A stretch of 43,213 nt of DNA from Frankia sp. AiPa1 (GCF_023243075.1 NZ_JALKFZ020000190.1:1-43213), one strand, 5' to 3'; counted from the stretch's first letter, positions 28,911 through 42,569 are shown. Numbers and translations are program-made. Notes: generated by a model not told the origin, from the letters alone.

Positions 28911-30611
28911 ATGTCGGACGAATTGGTGCAAGCGTTCTTCACGGTGCGGGACGGGACGAGTCGGATCGGGTTTGTCGTCCAGGGTGGGCTGGTGGCTGGG
29001 TGGGACTGGGCGGCCAGGAAGGTTGCCACCAATACCCTGAGGATTGGCGAGAGATGGCCAGAACTGGCCGACAAGGCACCTCAGTTCGCAGCCGGGTTCG
29101 ATGCGGCGTTTACTCCTCCGTCACGTAATCCGTGGACGGTGGTGCTGCGTGGGGACATGTGTGTGGAGCTGCAACCGCTCACCGGTACGGCGACCTCCCC
29201 GTTCAAAATCGATGAATATCTCCCGGGCCTGCCGCCCGCGTTCCAGAGTGGGATCGACGCGGCGCTGCCGGCTCCCGGAGACAACCGGTTCTACCTCTTC
29301 AAGGGCAGCCAGTGCGCCTTGTACAACATGCGCGACTCCGAGCTCATCGAGGTGAAGTCGATCGAGGCGACCCTGGCTGGGCTCGGGAACTACGCGCCGC
29401 AGTTCGCCACCGGGATCACCGCGGCGACGTCCGACCCCGGAGACGGCAGGTTCTACCTGTTCAAGGGCGACAGGTACACGAGCGGAGTGCTCGCCGAAAG
29501 CCGGGTGGACCGCGCGGCGGCAGAGATCGACGACACGTCATGGCCGGGGCTGGTGACCGCGTTCACTCCGGGCCGGCTACTGGTCCAGTACCACTGGAAG
29601 CCCCAGGGGGAACCCAATCCGAATCTACCCAACCTCCGGGGCGTGGATCTGGCATCGGGACGCGAGACCGGGGTGGTCCCCGGAGTGAACGCCTCCACCA
29701 CCCCGTATGACAGCCTCAACTTCAGTCCCGATGGCCGTTATCTCTACTACTGCCCTCCCATCCTGAAGCCGCGCGTGTGCTGGAACATAGGTACCGGAGA
29801 GCACCTGGAAGACCTCGTGGGCGGCATCGCCCTGTTGGCGGGAGTGCAGTTCAGCCCCGATGGGCAACTGGCTCACTATGTGGGTCTGTTTCAGGGTTTC
29901 ACCACCCAGCTGGTTACGGTCCGGACCGGGACCTTCGGCCTGGTGAGCCAGATCCCATTTTCCGCGACCCCGAATTCCGCTGAGATCGCCGAGGCGGGGG
30001 CGGGCCCCCGTTCGTACGGAAGCTCCCCGGGCTTCGGCTTCGCGGTCGGCCCCGAGGGGCGGTACGTGTACATAGCTCAGAACTATTCCGACACACTTCA
30101 CGTGCTTCAGGTGGATCTCCAGGAAAAGCGGGTCACACGGAATGAGCGGATCGTCGGACCCTACGGGGTGATGGATCTGCGCGTGCACCCCGACGGACAC
30201 ACCCTGTATTTCCTGGAAAACTACAGGCTGGCCTCCTTCAACCTACAGACCGAGGAGGTTCGCCGCGCGGGTCATCTGCCCGAGTTCTCCGGCCTGGGTC
30301 TCTGCCGGCCCACCGGGGAGCTTTACGGTCTGGTCAGGGGGACGGGCGGCGGAGTCAGGGTGATCGAGCCCGCCACCTTCGCCGAGGTCGGTCGGATCCC
30401 CATCGCCGCCGGCGGAGGTCTGGGCACGCCGCGGGGAATCACCTTCAGCCATGGCGGAACGCGCGCGTACGTGTGCGACAGCGACTCCCCCTTCTCGGTG
30501 GCGGTGATCAGCACGACCGCGCGCTCCAAGGACGCCTCGATAGCGGTACCGATGCCGCCGGGCTTCCCCGCCGGGTCGATTCCGGTCAGCGTGGCGCACT
30601 CCATCCACTGA
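28911..30611 (+). CDS. Hemopexin-repeat plus beta-propeller protein
   Basis: This 566-aa protein starts at an ATG 8 bases after GAAAGAGGGG. Residues 60-200 hold about three hemopexin-like repeats: FDAAF at 63, GIDAAL at 114 and GITAAT at 168, each followed by a WxxxxG or YLFKG strand (FYLFKG at 127 and 181). Residues 205-560 look like a WD40/YVTN-type propeller, with repeated blade cores such as LNFSPDGRYLYY, VQFSPDGQLAHY, RVHPDGHTLYFL and ITFSHGGTRAYV. Hemopexin and propeller modules usually bind proteins or ligands. No signal peptide or membrane helix is visible. It opens a six-gene same-strand run, so it may be the binding or recognition component of that system. Confidence 0.85.
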   Translation: MSDELVQAFFTVRDGTSRIGFVVQGGLVAGWDWAARKVATNTLRIGERWPELADKAPQFAAGFDAAFTPPSRNPWTVVLRGDMCVELQPLTGTATSPFKIDEYLPGLPPAFQSGIDAALPAPGDNRFYLFKGSQCALYNMRDSELIEVKSIEATLAGLGNYAPQFATGITAATSDPGDGRFYLFKGDRYTSGVLAESRVDRAAAEIDDTSWPGLVTAFTPGRLLVQYHWKPQGEPNPNLPNLRGVDLASGRETGVVPGVNASTTPYDSLNFSPDGRYLYYCPPILKPRVCWNIGTGEHLEDLVGGIALLAGVQFSPDGQLAHYVGLFQGFTTQLVTVRTGTFGLVSQIPFSATPNSAEIAEAGAGPRSYGSSPGFGFAVGPEGRYVYIAQNYSDTLHVLQVDLQEKRVTRNERIVGPYGVMDLRVHPDGHTLYFLENYRLASFNLQTEEVRRAGHLPEFSGLGLCRPTGELYGLVRGTGGGVRVIEPATFAEVGRIPIAAGGGLGTPRGITFSHGGTRAYVCDSDSPFSVAVISTTARSKDASIAVPMPPGFPAGSIPVSVAHSIH

Positions 30612-30654
30612 ATCCGGTCAGAGCCCCGCCCCGTTCCATTATCACCTGGGAGAG

Positions 30655-33467
30655 ATGATGGCCGCACGCGCGCCGATGCCGCTATCCGAGCTTGTCAACG
30701 AATACCTGCGCCCGCTGGGAATCACGATCCCGTGGCCGGCGGCGTTCGCACCGATACTGGAAGAGATCGTGATCGACGAGGACGTGGGCGGGCGTGGCGA
30801 CACGCTGGTCACGGCGTGGACCCCGGGGTTCGGCGACGAGGCGGGCGCGCCGTCGCCCGCCCGGTTCGTGCTGCTGGTCACCAAGGCGGTGATTCCCGGC
30901 TCGACGCTGGTGGTGGGGCTGCTGGATGCCCCGTTGGGGTTCGACGGCTCGCGGTTCACGCTCGTGGGCGAGTTCATCCCGAACGGGGCGCTGGCGTTCC
31001 CCCGGGTTCAGGTGGTCCTCACGACCAAGGAGCTCGACGTGGGCACGGTAGGGGTCCTCAACGGGGTCCTGGCCGGGTACGGGGTGAACCTGGAGGTGCC
31101 GCTGCCCAACGCGATGAGCGCGCACACGTGGCCGAAGTATCTGTCGGTGTGCATCCCCTGGCAGCTCAAGGGCGGCACGATGCCCGCACTGTCGATCTTC
31201 TGGGCGTCGGATGACGAGTCGGACGGCAAGAAGGACAAGAGCATCTCCTTCCCGGGGATGCCGGTGTCGTTCGGGCCGTTGACGCTGGTGGGGGTGCGCC
31301 GGGGTACCGTCCGGGACCACTGGCGGGTGGAGCTGGTCGCGAACCTGATCGTGGGCGGGCAGGACTTCTCGCTGGACGGGCTCGGCCTGGCAATCCCGGT
31401 CGGATTGAAAGGACTCAAGCCCAAGCCGGAGCTCATGGGCGCGGCGCTGTCACTGCACCGGCTGATCCCCAAGCTGAACATCGACGCGGCCCTGCGGTAC
31501 ACGGGGCTGGGCGACGACGAGATCTCCTACGGGCTGGCGGGCCTGGTCCGGGTACAGACCGATGCGGTGACGGTGCTGGGAGCCGGCGCGTTCTCCCGGG
31601 CGGTCGCCGACTACTCGATGGTGTTCCTGTACGCGGAGGCGCTGCTGAAACCGGGCACGGCGTTGTTCGGGCCGCCGCCGTTCACGGTGATCGGGCTGTC
31701 GGGCGGATTCGGCATCAACGCGACGGTGCGCGCGCCGACGGCGGCGCAGCTGCCGGCGTTCCCGCTGATGAACCGGCTGCAGGCGGCGCCGGGCCCGGGA
31801 GAGGATGCCCCGCCGCCCCCCGAGCCGCTGGAGATGCTCAACGACCTGGTGAGCAAGACCGGCTGGGTGCGGCCCGAAGAGGGCTCCTACTGGATCGCGC
31901 TCGGGCTGACGTTCACCTCGTTCCGGTTCGTGGAGACCAAGGCCCTGGCGCTGGTGGAGTTCGGCAACCGGCTCAACATCATGATTCTCGGGCGGACGTC
32001 GATCACGTTGCCCAAGCACGCCGACCCGAACAGGAAGGTGCACGCGCGGCTCAACCTCGACCTGCGGTTCGCCTACCTGTCCGACCAGCATCTGCTGACG
32101 CTGGAGGTGGCGGTGGGGCAGGGATCGTTCCTGTTCACCGAGACCGCCGAGCTCACCGGTGGGCTGGCGTTCTGCGTCTGGACAGGCGGCGGCAAGGGCG
32201 GCGACTTCGTCCTTACCCTGGGCGGGTACCACCCGCAGTTCCGGGTGAACATGCCGGAGCACTACCCGGCGGCGGCCCGGCTGGGCTTCCGCTGGGAGCC
32301 CAGCAGCCTGGTCGTGGTGCAGGCGCAGGGGTACACCGCACTCACCCCAGGGGCGATCATGTTCGGCGGGGCGCTCAGCGCCCGCTACGACCTGGGCGGC
32401 GTCGTGCAGCTCAGCGCCTGGTTCACCGCGCATGTGGACGCGCTGATCCAATGGAAGCCGTTCTACCTGGACCTGGCGATGGGGATCTCCATCGGGGTCT
32501 CGGCCACCATCAAGATTGCATTCATCAAGGTACGGATCGCGATCGAGGTCGGGATCACGCTGCAGTTCTGGACGCCGCCGACCGGCGGCCGGGTGACCGT
32601 GAAGCTCTGGTTCATCGAGTTCGGCTTCGATCTCGGGTCCGTCCGCCTCGGAGCGCCTCCGGTGCCGTGGGGCGAGTTCCAGACGCAGCTGCCCGCCCCG
32701 ATCCGCACCACGGCGGTGAAGGGTTTCCTCGCCGACGTGGAGAAGGGCGAATCGCAGGCGCGGGCGGCGCGCCAGGGGCCGCCCCTGGCGTCGATCGACG
32801 GGTTCACCCTGGCCACCGAAGCGGCGTTGCCGACCTCGCAGATCTCGGTGAACGGCACCTCGGAGTACGACGGCCCGAAGATCGACATCCGGCCGATGCG
32901 GCTCACCGACGTCGACTCCCGGCACCTGGTCACGATCACCCGGTCCGAGGGCGGGCAGGAGGTCCCGTTCAACCCCTACACCAACGGCTGGGAGTTCACC
33001 CCGATCAAGCGCGACCTGCCCGGCGCCCTGTGGGGGCCGCCCGCCCTGTCGTCGGAGGAGATGGCCAGCGAGCCCGGGCTGGTGGAAGACCGCGTGACCG
33101 GGCTACTGGTCGAGGTGCCGCCGCCGCGCCGGGGCGGTTCGGTCGGCCCCGTGACGGCCGCGGCGCTGAGCCATGAGCCGCTGGACGACGGCGACCTGCC
33201 CTTGCGCGACGCCACCGCGGCGGGACCCGCCCCCCTCGTCGCCGACGACACCATCCAGCGGATTGCCGAGTCCCTGGCCGCTGAGGCGACCGCGGACGAG
33301 CGGACCGCCGTCCACGAGGCCCTCACCCGCCTGGGGGCGGGAGCCGGCGAGGACACCGACGGGTCGCTGACGGAATACGCCGAGCTGGTCCTCCACACCA
33401 TGATCAACAATCCGTTGGTCACGGCCGCGACCGTCCCCGTCTCCACCGCCCCCACGAGGGAGCCCCG

Positions 33468-33471
<4 letters not shown>
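30655..33471 (+). CDS. DUF6603-like large beta-rich protein
   Basis: This 938-aa protein can start at the ATG at 30655 or 30658; GGGAGAG spacing favours 30658. The body resembles DUF6603: FLYAEALLKPGTALFGPPPF, VIGLSGGFGINATVRAP, then LTLGGYHPQFRVNMPEHYP, QGYTALTPGAIMFGGALSA and FYLDLAMGISIGVSATI. It is long and Gly/Val-rich with alternating strands, but lacks true membrane helices and a signal peptide. The function of DUF6603 is unknown. Its C-terminus is helical and acidic (DDTIQRIAESLAAEATADER). Its stop overlaps the next start (ATGA). As the largest recognisable domain in the cluster it may form the structural core. Confidence 0.8.
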
Positions 33472-35749
<2,278 letters not shown>

Positions 35750-35750
<1 letters not shown>

Positions 35751-38700
35751 TGCCCGACATCGACCTGATCGTCCCCGTCCAGGTGCACGCGCTGGTCGTG
35801 AACCGGGCGGTGACCGAGCAGGAGAGCTTCGCCCGGTGGAAGCTGAACTTCACGGCGATGCTCTCCGACGACAGACCCTCCGCCGAGCCGCCCCCCGGCG
35901 ACACCGTCGACATCAATACCGGCGTCTATGTGCAGTGGCAGCTCCCCGAGGCCCTCGCCTCCGGGCTTTTCGATCCCGAGGACGGGCAGACGTCGTTTCC
36001 GCTGGTGCCGAACCGGTGGCTGGTGGTGCGCACCTACGAGGTACCCAGCGGGCTGCCCGACGAGGGGCGGCGCCACGCCGCCGCGTGGGTGGTGCAGTCG
36101 GACTATCTGCGCCTGACCCATGGCGGGTCCCAGCGGGGCACCGTGCAGTTCCTGGTGAAGGACGCGGCGACGGGCGGGCTGAGGGCCGACCAGCTTGGGC
36201 GGGCGCACGACCTGCGGTCCGGCGGCTGGGAGGAGCCCGGGAACGAGCTGTTCCTGACCGCGGCGGGGCCGGGGATCCCGGCATTCGCGGGATTCCAGCC
36301 CTACCACGAGAATGTGTTCTCCTTCTACGACACCCTCGAAGATCTGACGGGACCCGCCTGGCCGGACTACCCGGGGCCGAGCGCCCTCAGCTACGCGGTG
36401 ATCGGCTGGTATTCGTGGGACACGGCGGACATCCTCGCCAAGGCCGAGGAGATTCCCGGCCTGCTGCCACCCGACCCCGCCGACTCGCTGCCCCCCGGGG
36501 AGAACCACCCGCTTCCCGACGACCTGCGCACGGCACAGCGGGTGCTGCGCGGCCTGCGCTGGGATCTGCCGGGCCTCACCGACCTGCCGGAGGACTCCGA
36601 CGGGAAGGGGGCACCGAAACCGACCCGGTCGCTGTACGCGGGGAGCGCGCTGGGCATCTGGTGGAACTACACCGACCCTGAGAGGCCCTCATCGGACCCT
36701 CGTCCCGACCACGAGGCCCAGAAGGTCGCCTTCGGGCACAGCACCGCCGACGCGCTGGAGGCGCTCACCGCCCACCAGACGGGGTCACGGGAGACCGGAC
36801 GGCTGCTGTCGGCGCTGTACAGCGGAACGATCGACGGCCTGGACGCGGCCGACGGCGAGTACGACTTCGACGAGGTCACCCGCCGGGCCTGGTTCTGCGC
36901 CCGATCGGGGGGCTACACCTGGCTGGTGGTGCCGCGCGACAACGGCGACGGGGAACCACCGCCGTCCACCTCCGCCGCACCGCAATGGCTGGACGAACTC
37001 AACGCCTTCCAGGCCGAATACGAAACAGCGGCGCAGGAACTGGATGACGCGCAGGCGCGGCTGCGGACCCTGTGGTGGCTCAAGGAGCTGCCCGACCATC
37101 CCGACAGCTTCGATGCCGCGGCGGCGCAGGCACAGTTCAACGCCTCGTCCGACACGACGCTGGCCTACCGGGCGGTCACGGCGGCGGCGACCATGCGGCA
37201 GTTGGTGCAGACCGAGGGGCTCCCCGACGGGCTGCTTCCCGCGGACCTGGAGCCGCAGATCGCGGCGTACGCGGCGAAGGTCGGCCTGTCCGACTCGCTG
37301 GAGCTACGGCGGCTCGCCCGCGGCGACTTCCACTCCACCGCCGACCCGGCCATTGTGATCGCGGGCGGCGGGCTGACCCAGCCCCTCACCCGCCATCCCG
37401 ACAAACCCCTGCCGACCCGACTGGAATCGGAGCTGATCACCGCCGTCACGATCAACGGGCGTCCCGAGTCGCCGCCGCCGCCGCAGGTGAACCTTGCCGG
37501 TCTTCCAGCGGCGGCCGGCCCACTGCTGCGTGAGTTCGCCGCCCTCGACCTGGCCGCGATCAGCATCGACCACGAGTCGAATCGGCCCGCCCTGGAGGTC
37601 GTGCTGGAGGACCGGTCGCTGATCGCGGGGACCCCACCGGAATACGCGGGGATGTGGCGGCAGCCCTGGCTGCCCATGTACGTCCAGTGGGACCTGCGCT
37701 ACCACGCGATCCCTTACCAGGACGAGACGGGCAGACACTGGGCGATCAACGATGAGGGGACCGAGTACGCCTGGCTGGGCACCGGCGACGCTCCCGGCGA
37801 CGGCATCGACGGCCCGTCCTGGCTTGCGTTCACCGGGCGGGCGCTGATCACCCCGTCGGCGCCGTACGTGGCGGCGGCGCAGATCGACCGGCTACTGGAA
37901 ACCCACGGCGCGACCCGGGACGCCGGGCTGCGGGCGCTGCGCGACGACTACCGAAACATGGACCTGCTCGCGCAGACCCTGGAAGGGTTCAACGACCATC
38001 TGCTGATGCGCGACATCGGGGTGCGCGCGGTACTGCCCGGCGACATCACCCCGCTGACCGGGGACGTCGCCTACGTCCCGGCCCCCGCGGACGACGCGGA
38101 CGACTCCCGGCCCCGGTTCCAGCCGCTGCGCGCTGGGCAGCTCTACTTCCGTGATCTGCGGGTCATAGACCGGTTCGGCCGCTCGGTGGTGATCACCAGT
38201 GTGCCCGGGGACCGGTTCAAACAGTTCACCCCCGTTCTGGCCGACAGCGTCACCCCGACCGAACCGCTTCATTCCACCGACCCGCAACGGTTCCTGCAGC
38301 TCCCGCCCCGATTGCTGCACGACGCCCGCCTCCGGTTCGAGGTCGCACGCGCACAGGACGACCAGGCGCTGCCCCCGGGCCGCGCCACCCCGGCCGGCAC
38401 CAACACACCGATCGCCGGGTGGCTGCTGGTCAACCATCTCGACCAGAACCTGCTTCTCTACGCCGCCGCCGGGGATCCGGTCGGTGAACTGCGGGAAGTC
38501 GGCTCAGGGGTGACGTTCACCCCGCTACCCGGCTCGGCCTACCGCGACGAGACCGACCCGGCGTTGCGCGCCGACCATCCCCACCTCGCCGGGTTCGTCC
38601 ACGCGCTGGTCGGGCCGCCCGCCCGGTTCACCGCGCTGCTCAACACGATCAACCACTCCGTCCAGAGCATCGTCGACCCGGCCGCCGAAGACGACCGCAG

Positions 38701-39454
38701 CCCGGCCAAGCTGATCGGCCGTCCCCTCGCGCTCTACCGCGCCCGGCTCAACCTGGAACTGCGCGGGGAACCGCTGACCAGCCAGGCGTGGGACCAGGCG
38801 GTCACCCCCGACACCCCCGAATACCCCACCTACCCGTGGCCGATCCGCCTGGGCGACCCCGACCGGCTTGCCGACGGACTGATCGGCTACTACGCCAGCG
38901 GCTCCGGGCCGGGCGGCGACACCGACTACACCCAGCTGCACGTGACCCGACCCGTCTGCGCGGACCCCTACCTGGTCGAGATCGGAAACGGGGAGGGAAT
39001 CGCGCTGCCGGCCACCCCACCGGGCTCCGAGAAGCGGATCCACCACCTGACGGTCCTGGCCGATCCGCATGTGCCGGTCCACGCCACCACGCACATCCTG
39101 CCGGTCATCCCGACGCAGCTGCCCGGCGACCTGGTCCACCAGGCGTTGCGCCGCATCCGCGCGGCGTTCCGGCTCAGCCCGCTGCTGGCCCCGGTCCGGG
39201 TCTTCGAGCCCCGGGAGGCCCCGCCCGCGAGCCGGACGGATGGGGCGACCGAACACCTGGTGGTGGTCCACCCGGCCGCGCACCACGGCACCTGGACCTG
39301 GGCCCAGCCGTACACCGCACCGGGCGAGTCGGAGCTGGGCTGGACGGAACTGCCGCTGCTGGCCGCCGACCAGCAGGCGCACCTGGACGATCCGGTCCCG
39401 CACGCCCGGGCCGGCTACCTGCTGCTCGACCCGCCGACCGACCGCGACGAGTGA
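35750..39454 (+). CDS. Very large protein of unknown family (hemopexin/DUF6603 cluster)
   Basis: This 1234-aa protein starts at the ATG in a TGATG overlap with the previous stop; a GTG three bases earlier is open too. The N-terminus (MPDIDLIVPVQVHALVVN) is beta-rich, followed by YVQWQLPEALASGLF and FPLVPNRWLVVRTYEV. Around residues 405-460 is a probable coiled coil (LNAFQAEYETAAQELDDAQA). Later come PWLPMYVQWDLRYHAI, PGDITPLTGDVAYVP and GWLLVNHLDQNLLLYA. The C-terminus has VLADPHVPVHATTHILPVIP. No signal peptide, membrane helix or known enzyme motif was found. Size, beta content and coupling suggest a structural or scaffold role; this is inference. Confidence 0.85.
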
Positions 39455-39477
39455 CCTGCCCGAGAGGAAGCCCCCGC

Positions 39478-40647
39478 ATGGCCATTCACGCTCCCCGCGC
39501 CGGCACCCTGCTGGCCTACACGCTCTTGACCGACCCTCCCGTGGTGCGGGCGAGTGGCAAGGACGACCCCGAGCCCCTGCGGGTCATGCTCAAGATCACC
39601 GCCGGGGAGGGATCCACCACCTACCTGCAGAAGATCGAGATCAGGTATCGGATCGGAAACGACGAGGCCGCTCTGGCACCGACCGAACCGTCCACGGTCG
39701 GCATGGTCGTCGAACGGCGCAGCCCCACCGACCTCGGCGGAATCTGGACCAGGAGCAAGAGGCGCGACGGCGAGAACGCCGTCTTCACCTTCACCCCCGA
39801 AACCGACTTCGACCCGTGCGAGCTGTCCGGCAGCGACACCGTCACCCTGGCGCTCACCGGCCTGTCGGCCAGCGAGACGATCGGGACCTGCTATGTCGAC
39901 GTCACCGAGTGGACCTCGACGACCGACAGCGGCTACCAGCCCCGGCCGGTGGACCCGCTGCCGGTGGACAAGTGGCCGACGGACTTCACCTTCCACAATC
40001 TGCGTCCCGACCACATCTCGGTCGAGCGGGGCGAGAGCGTCACGCTGAGATGGGAGGCGAGCCTGGGCCCCCGGTACTGGATGCACTGGGACAGCGACAA
40101 GACGTCCGTCACCGGCCTGTCGACCTGGCCCTCACCGGAACTGACCAGCACGACAGCCTTCATGCTGGTCGCCGAGCGGTCGGTGGACGGCGGCGGCGCC
40201 CCGATGATCTACGCGCTCACCACCGCCGTCACCGTCCGCGAACCCGATCTCAAGGTCGGCAACCTGGAGGTCAACGGCATCGTCCAGGTCCAGGGCACCC
40301 GCCAGAACCTCGACGCACCCACCCCCGCCCCCGCCGACAACATCAGATACTTCCAAGCGCCCACCGACGGCACCGTCGTGGGCTATGTGCAGGCAGCCAG
40401 CGGCGGCCCCGCCGCGACCGTCGCCGTGACGGTCAGCCGGACCGGCGTCAACGAGTACACGATGCGGTTCACCTCCGACAACAGCGTCTCCTCCCGGCCG
40501 CCCACCGAGACCCCGATCAACGTCCCGGTACCCAGAGACGCCCAGCTGACGGTCCGCATGTTCGGCCAGCAGGGCGACAGCAGCGGCCTGACCTGGCTGC
40601 CACGCGGCGTCGGACAGCTCACCGCGATCACCCCGCCCGCATCCTGA
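39478..40647 (+). CDS. Beta-sandwich-like protein of unknown family, paralogue of the next gene
   Basis: This 389-aa protein starts at an ATG behind GAGAGGAAG. The first half is a strand-rich region (YLQKIEIRYRIGNDEAAL). The second half has FHNLRPDHISVERGESVTLR, TWPSPELTSTTAFMLVAE and FQAPTDGTVVGYVQA. These segments line up in order with FFFADFRPD, PWTSPALHDTTVFRLAAS and FTAPTDGILLGRVSA in the next gene. The pair therefore arose by duplication. The Ig-like look (VTLRWEAS) suggests binding or structural domains. No signal peptide is present. Confidence 0.82.
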   Translation: MAIHAPRAGTLLAYTLLTDPPVVRASGKDDPEPLRVMLKITAGEGSTTYLQKIEIRYRIGNDEAALAPTEPSTVGMVVERRSPTDLGGIWTRSKRRDGENAVFTFTPETDFDPCELSGSDTVTLALTGLSASETIGTCYVDVTEWTSTTDSGYQPRPVDPLPVDKWPTDFTFHNLRPDHISVERGESVTLRWEASLGPRYWMHWDSDKTSVTGLSTWPSPELTSTTAFMLVAERSVDGGGAPMIYALTTAVTVREPDLKVGNLEVNGIVQVQGTRQNLDAPTPAPADNIRYFQAPTDGTVVGYVQAASGGPAATVAVTVSRTGVNEYTMRFTSDNSVSSRPPTETPINVPVPRDAQLTVRMFGQQGDSSGLTWLPRGVGQLTAITPPAS

Positions 40648-40660
40648 CCTCGGAGTCTCC

Positions 40661-41797
40661 GTGTCCCAGCCCGTCGCCGCCACCGAAGCCGCGCCCCTGC
40701 TCGACTACACACTCGCCTTCGACCCGGACCCGATCCAGGCCGGCCGCCCCTGCACCCTGCGGGTAACCGCACGGGCCGGGAACACCCCCGTGTATGTCCG
40801 CAAGACCGTCCTGACCCTGCCCATCGGCACCGGCGCCACCACCCTCACCGCCAGCCCGAGCGGGATCCGGCGGTTGGCGGTAACCGGCGGCGACCATCCC
40901 CACCAGGGCGAGGGCTGGCGCATCGCGGCCCCCTCCGGCGGGTCGTTCACCGCCACCCCGACCCTCGCCCGGGGATGGCTGCTGGCCGTCACGCCGCTCA
41001 CCTTCGGCCTCGCCGACATCGCCGTGAACACGGCGCCCGGGACAGCCGAGTTGCAGATCGCCGAGGACAGCTCCCTGGACGGCTCCTCCTGGCAGACCCG
41101 CACCACCCGGCTGGCCCTGCCCAAATTCCCGGCGAACTTCTTTTTCGCGGACTTCCGGCCGGACACCATGCTCGTCCCCAACGGCGGCCACGCCGTCCTG
41201 TCCTGGAACGGCTCTCCCGCCGTCTACACGATGACCTGGCAGAGCCACTCCGGCGGCCGCGGCGGCTCAGCCGTCGTCAGCGACCAGAACCCGTGGACCT
41301 CCCCGGCCCTCCACGACACCACGGTCTTCCGCCTGGCCGCGAGCATGCTTGGGGGAACGGCCGAACGAGTACTCACCGCACTCGTCTCCGTGGCCCGCCC
41401 CCACCTGCTGGTCCACGACCTCACCGCCCTGGACACCGTCCAGATGATGGGCACCAGCCAACCCATCGAGGTCGGCCTGGGCACCACCCACTCCTTCACC
41501 GCGCCCACCGACGGAATCCTCCTCGGCCGGGTATCGGCGAACGCCGGCGGCCGGGCCACCGGCATCAAGGTCACCGCCAGGGCCCCCGGCACCGTCGAGT
41601 ACGTCAACGACTTCGCCTCCGACAACTCCGACACCACCAAACTCCCCGCGGAAACCCCGTTCCACCTCCCGATCCGGCGCGGCGCCCAGGTCACCGCGGT
41701 CTGCCGCCACCTTGACCCGCCCAGCGTCCCGGAGAGCCCGGAGCCCTACTTCTCCCTTGTCTGGATCCCCGATGGGGACGCGATCAGAACCAATTGA
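40661..41797 (+). CDS. Beta-sandwich-like protein of unknown family, paralogue of the preceding gene
   Basis: This 378-aa protein starts at a GTG behind CGGAG, 13 bases after the previous stop. Its domain order mirrors its upstream neighbour: an N-terminal strand-rich domain (LLDYTLAFDPDPIQAGRPC), then VLSWNGSPAVYTMTWQSHSG, then the C-terminal FTAPTDGILLGRVSANAGG and FASDNSDTTKLPAETPFHLP. The last block is the best conserved between the two. It closes the six-gene run; no further gene follows on this strand for about 700 bp. Function unknown. Confidence 0.82.
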   Translation: MSQPVAATEAAPLLDYTLAFDPDPIQAGRPCTLRVTARAGNTPVYVRKTVLTLPIGTGATTLTASPSGIRRLAVTGGDHPHQGEGWRIAAPSGGSFTATPTLARGWLLAVTPLTFGLADIAVNTAPGTAELQIAEDSSLDGSSWQTRTTRLALPKFPANFFFADFRPDTMLVPNGGHAVLSWNGSPAVYTMTWQSHSGGRGGSAVVSDQNPWTSPALHDTTVFRLAASMLGGTAERVLTALVSVARPHLLVHDLTALDTVQMMGTSQPIEVGLGTTHSFTAPTDGILLGRVSANAGGRATGIKVTARAPGTVEYVNDFASDNSDTTKLPAETPFHLPIRRGAQVTAVCRHLDPPSVPESPEPYFSLVWIPDGDAIRTN

Positions 41798-42214
41798 CCG
41801 CTCCGGCACCGAATGGTCCGTGACCGAGGTGCTTCCGGCGTTCAGCGCCCGTATCAGCCGCGACGTATTTTTGCTGCCGTCACAGTTGGCGGTGGCCAGG
41901 CCGGACAAGGTCCAATGCGGATGGTCGGGGCGGCACCCCCAACACTGACATGCTGGAGCGTCGAGCCGAGGGCGCCGCATACGCCGCACACGCCGCACCG
42001 AACGGGGCCTCGGCTGCCCCGCCACGCACCGGGATGGGGCTGCTGCCCCCTGTGCGCTGGACGCCGCCGGCCGCGTTCGAGGCAGGCCAGGGGGCGCCGT
42101 CGCCAGCCTCGCCGCGCCCGTAGAGGCCCGTGGACGTCGCGCGGCGTGTGTGTCCGTGCACGCCGGCATCCGTAGGAAGGCCACGTGACCCAACTACGCC
42201 TCGTGCTACGTCGT
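41798..42214. other. Intergenic region after the hemopexin/DUF6603 cluster
   Basis: No convincing gene is seen on either strand in these 417 bp. CGCCGCAYA-type 9-bp units occur three times at 41973-41999. No clear terminator follows the cluster. It probably contains decayed DNA leading into the mobile-element remnants to the right. Confidence 0.4.
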
Positions 42215-42439
42215 TCAACTGCCCCCACGTCTACGACGCCTCCACCAGCCGACCAGGCCAAAGAAGACAAGTATGGTGGCAGACCATTCTGCGCCACCGA
42301 TCAGCGCATGCTTCAGGGCCCCCGGCGCCGAATCATCGTCGAACTTCAGGCGATCGAAGAACGTCAGGCTAACGACCGCCGTGGCGGCGATAATCCACCC
42401 CAAGCCGAAACGAAGTCGATTGCCCACGAGCACCCCCAT
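42215..42439 (-). CDS. Small two-helix membrane protein
   Basis: This 74-aa protein reads MGVLVGNRLRFGLGWIIAAT at its start. Helix 1 spans about 10-27, then a short polar loop RLKFDDDSAPGALKHALIGG, then helix 2 (WSATILVFFGLVGWW), ending in a basic RRRRRGGS tail. Both ends should be cytoplasmic. The hydrophobic pattern and low-GC codons look like a real small membrane protein, but the ribosome site is weak. It has no recognised family and no obvious partner. Confidence 0.5.
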   Translation of the reverse strand: MGVLVGNRLRFGLGWIIAATAVVSLTFFDRLKFDDDSAPGALKHALIGGAEWSATILVFFGLVGWWRRRRRGGS

Positions 42440-42569
42440 GAGAACATCAAACTATCGTGGCCACCGCCACGCCGCCCCCGTCCGCCTTCCCGGGCCTCCC
42501 GAGCGCCGAGCCCCAGGGCAGCGACTCTAATGGTTCCCGTCTCCACGCGTCTCCGCATCGCGTGTAGTT

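Noticed and set aside
31450..32925. A 491-codon minus-strand frame opposite the DUF6603-like gene
   Set aside because: Arg/His/Gln-rich shadow without motifs; the plus-strand protein has ordered domain features and operon overlaps.
38788..39477. N-terminal extension of the 389-aa protein in frame into the preceding gene
   Set aside because: The extension is Arg/Pro-rich shadow of the 1234-aa gene; the ATG at 39478 has a good ribosome site.
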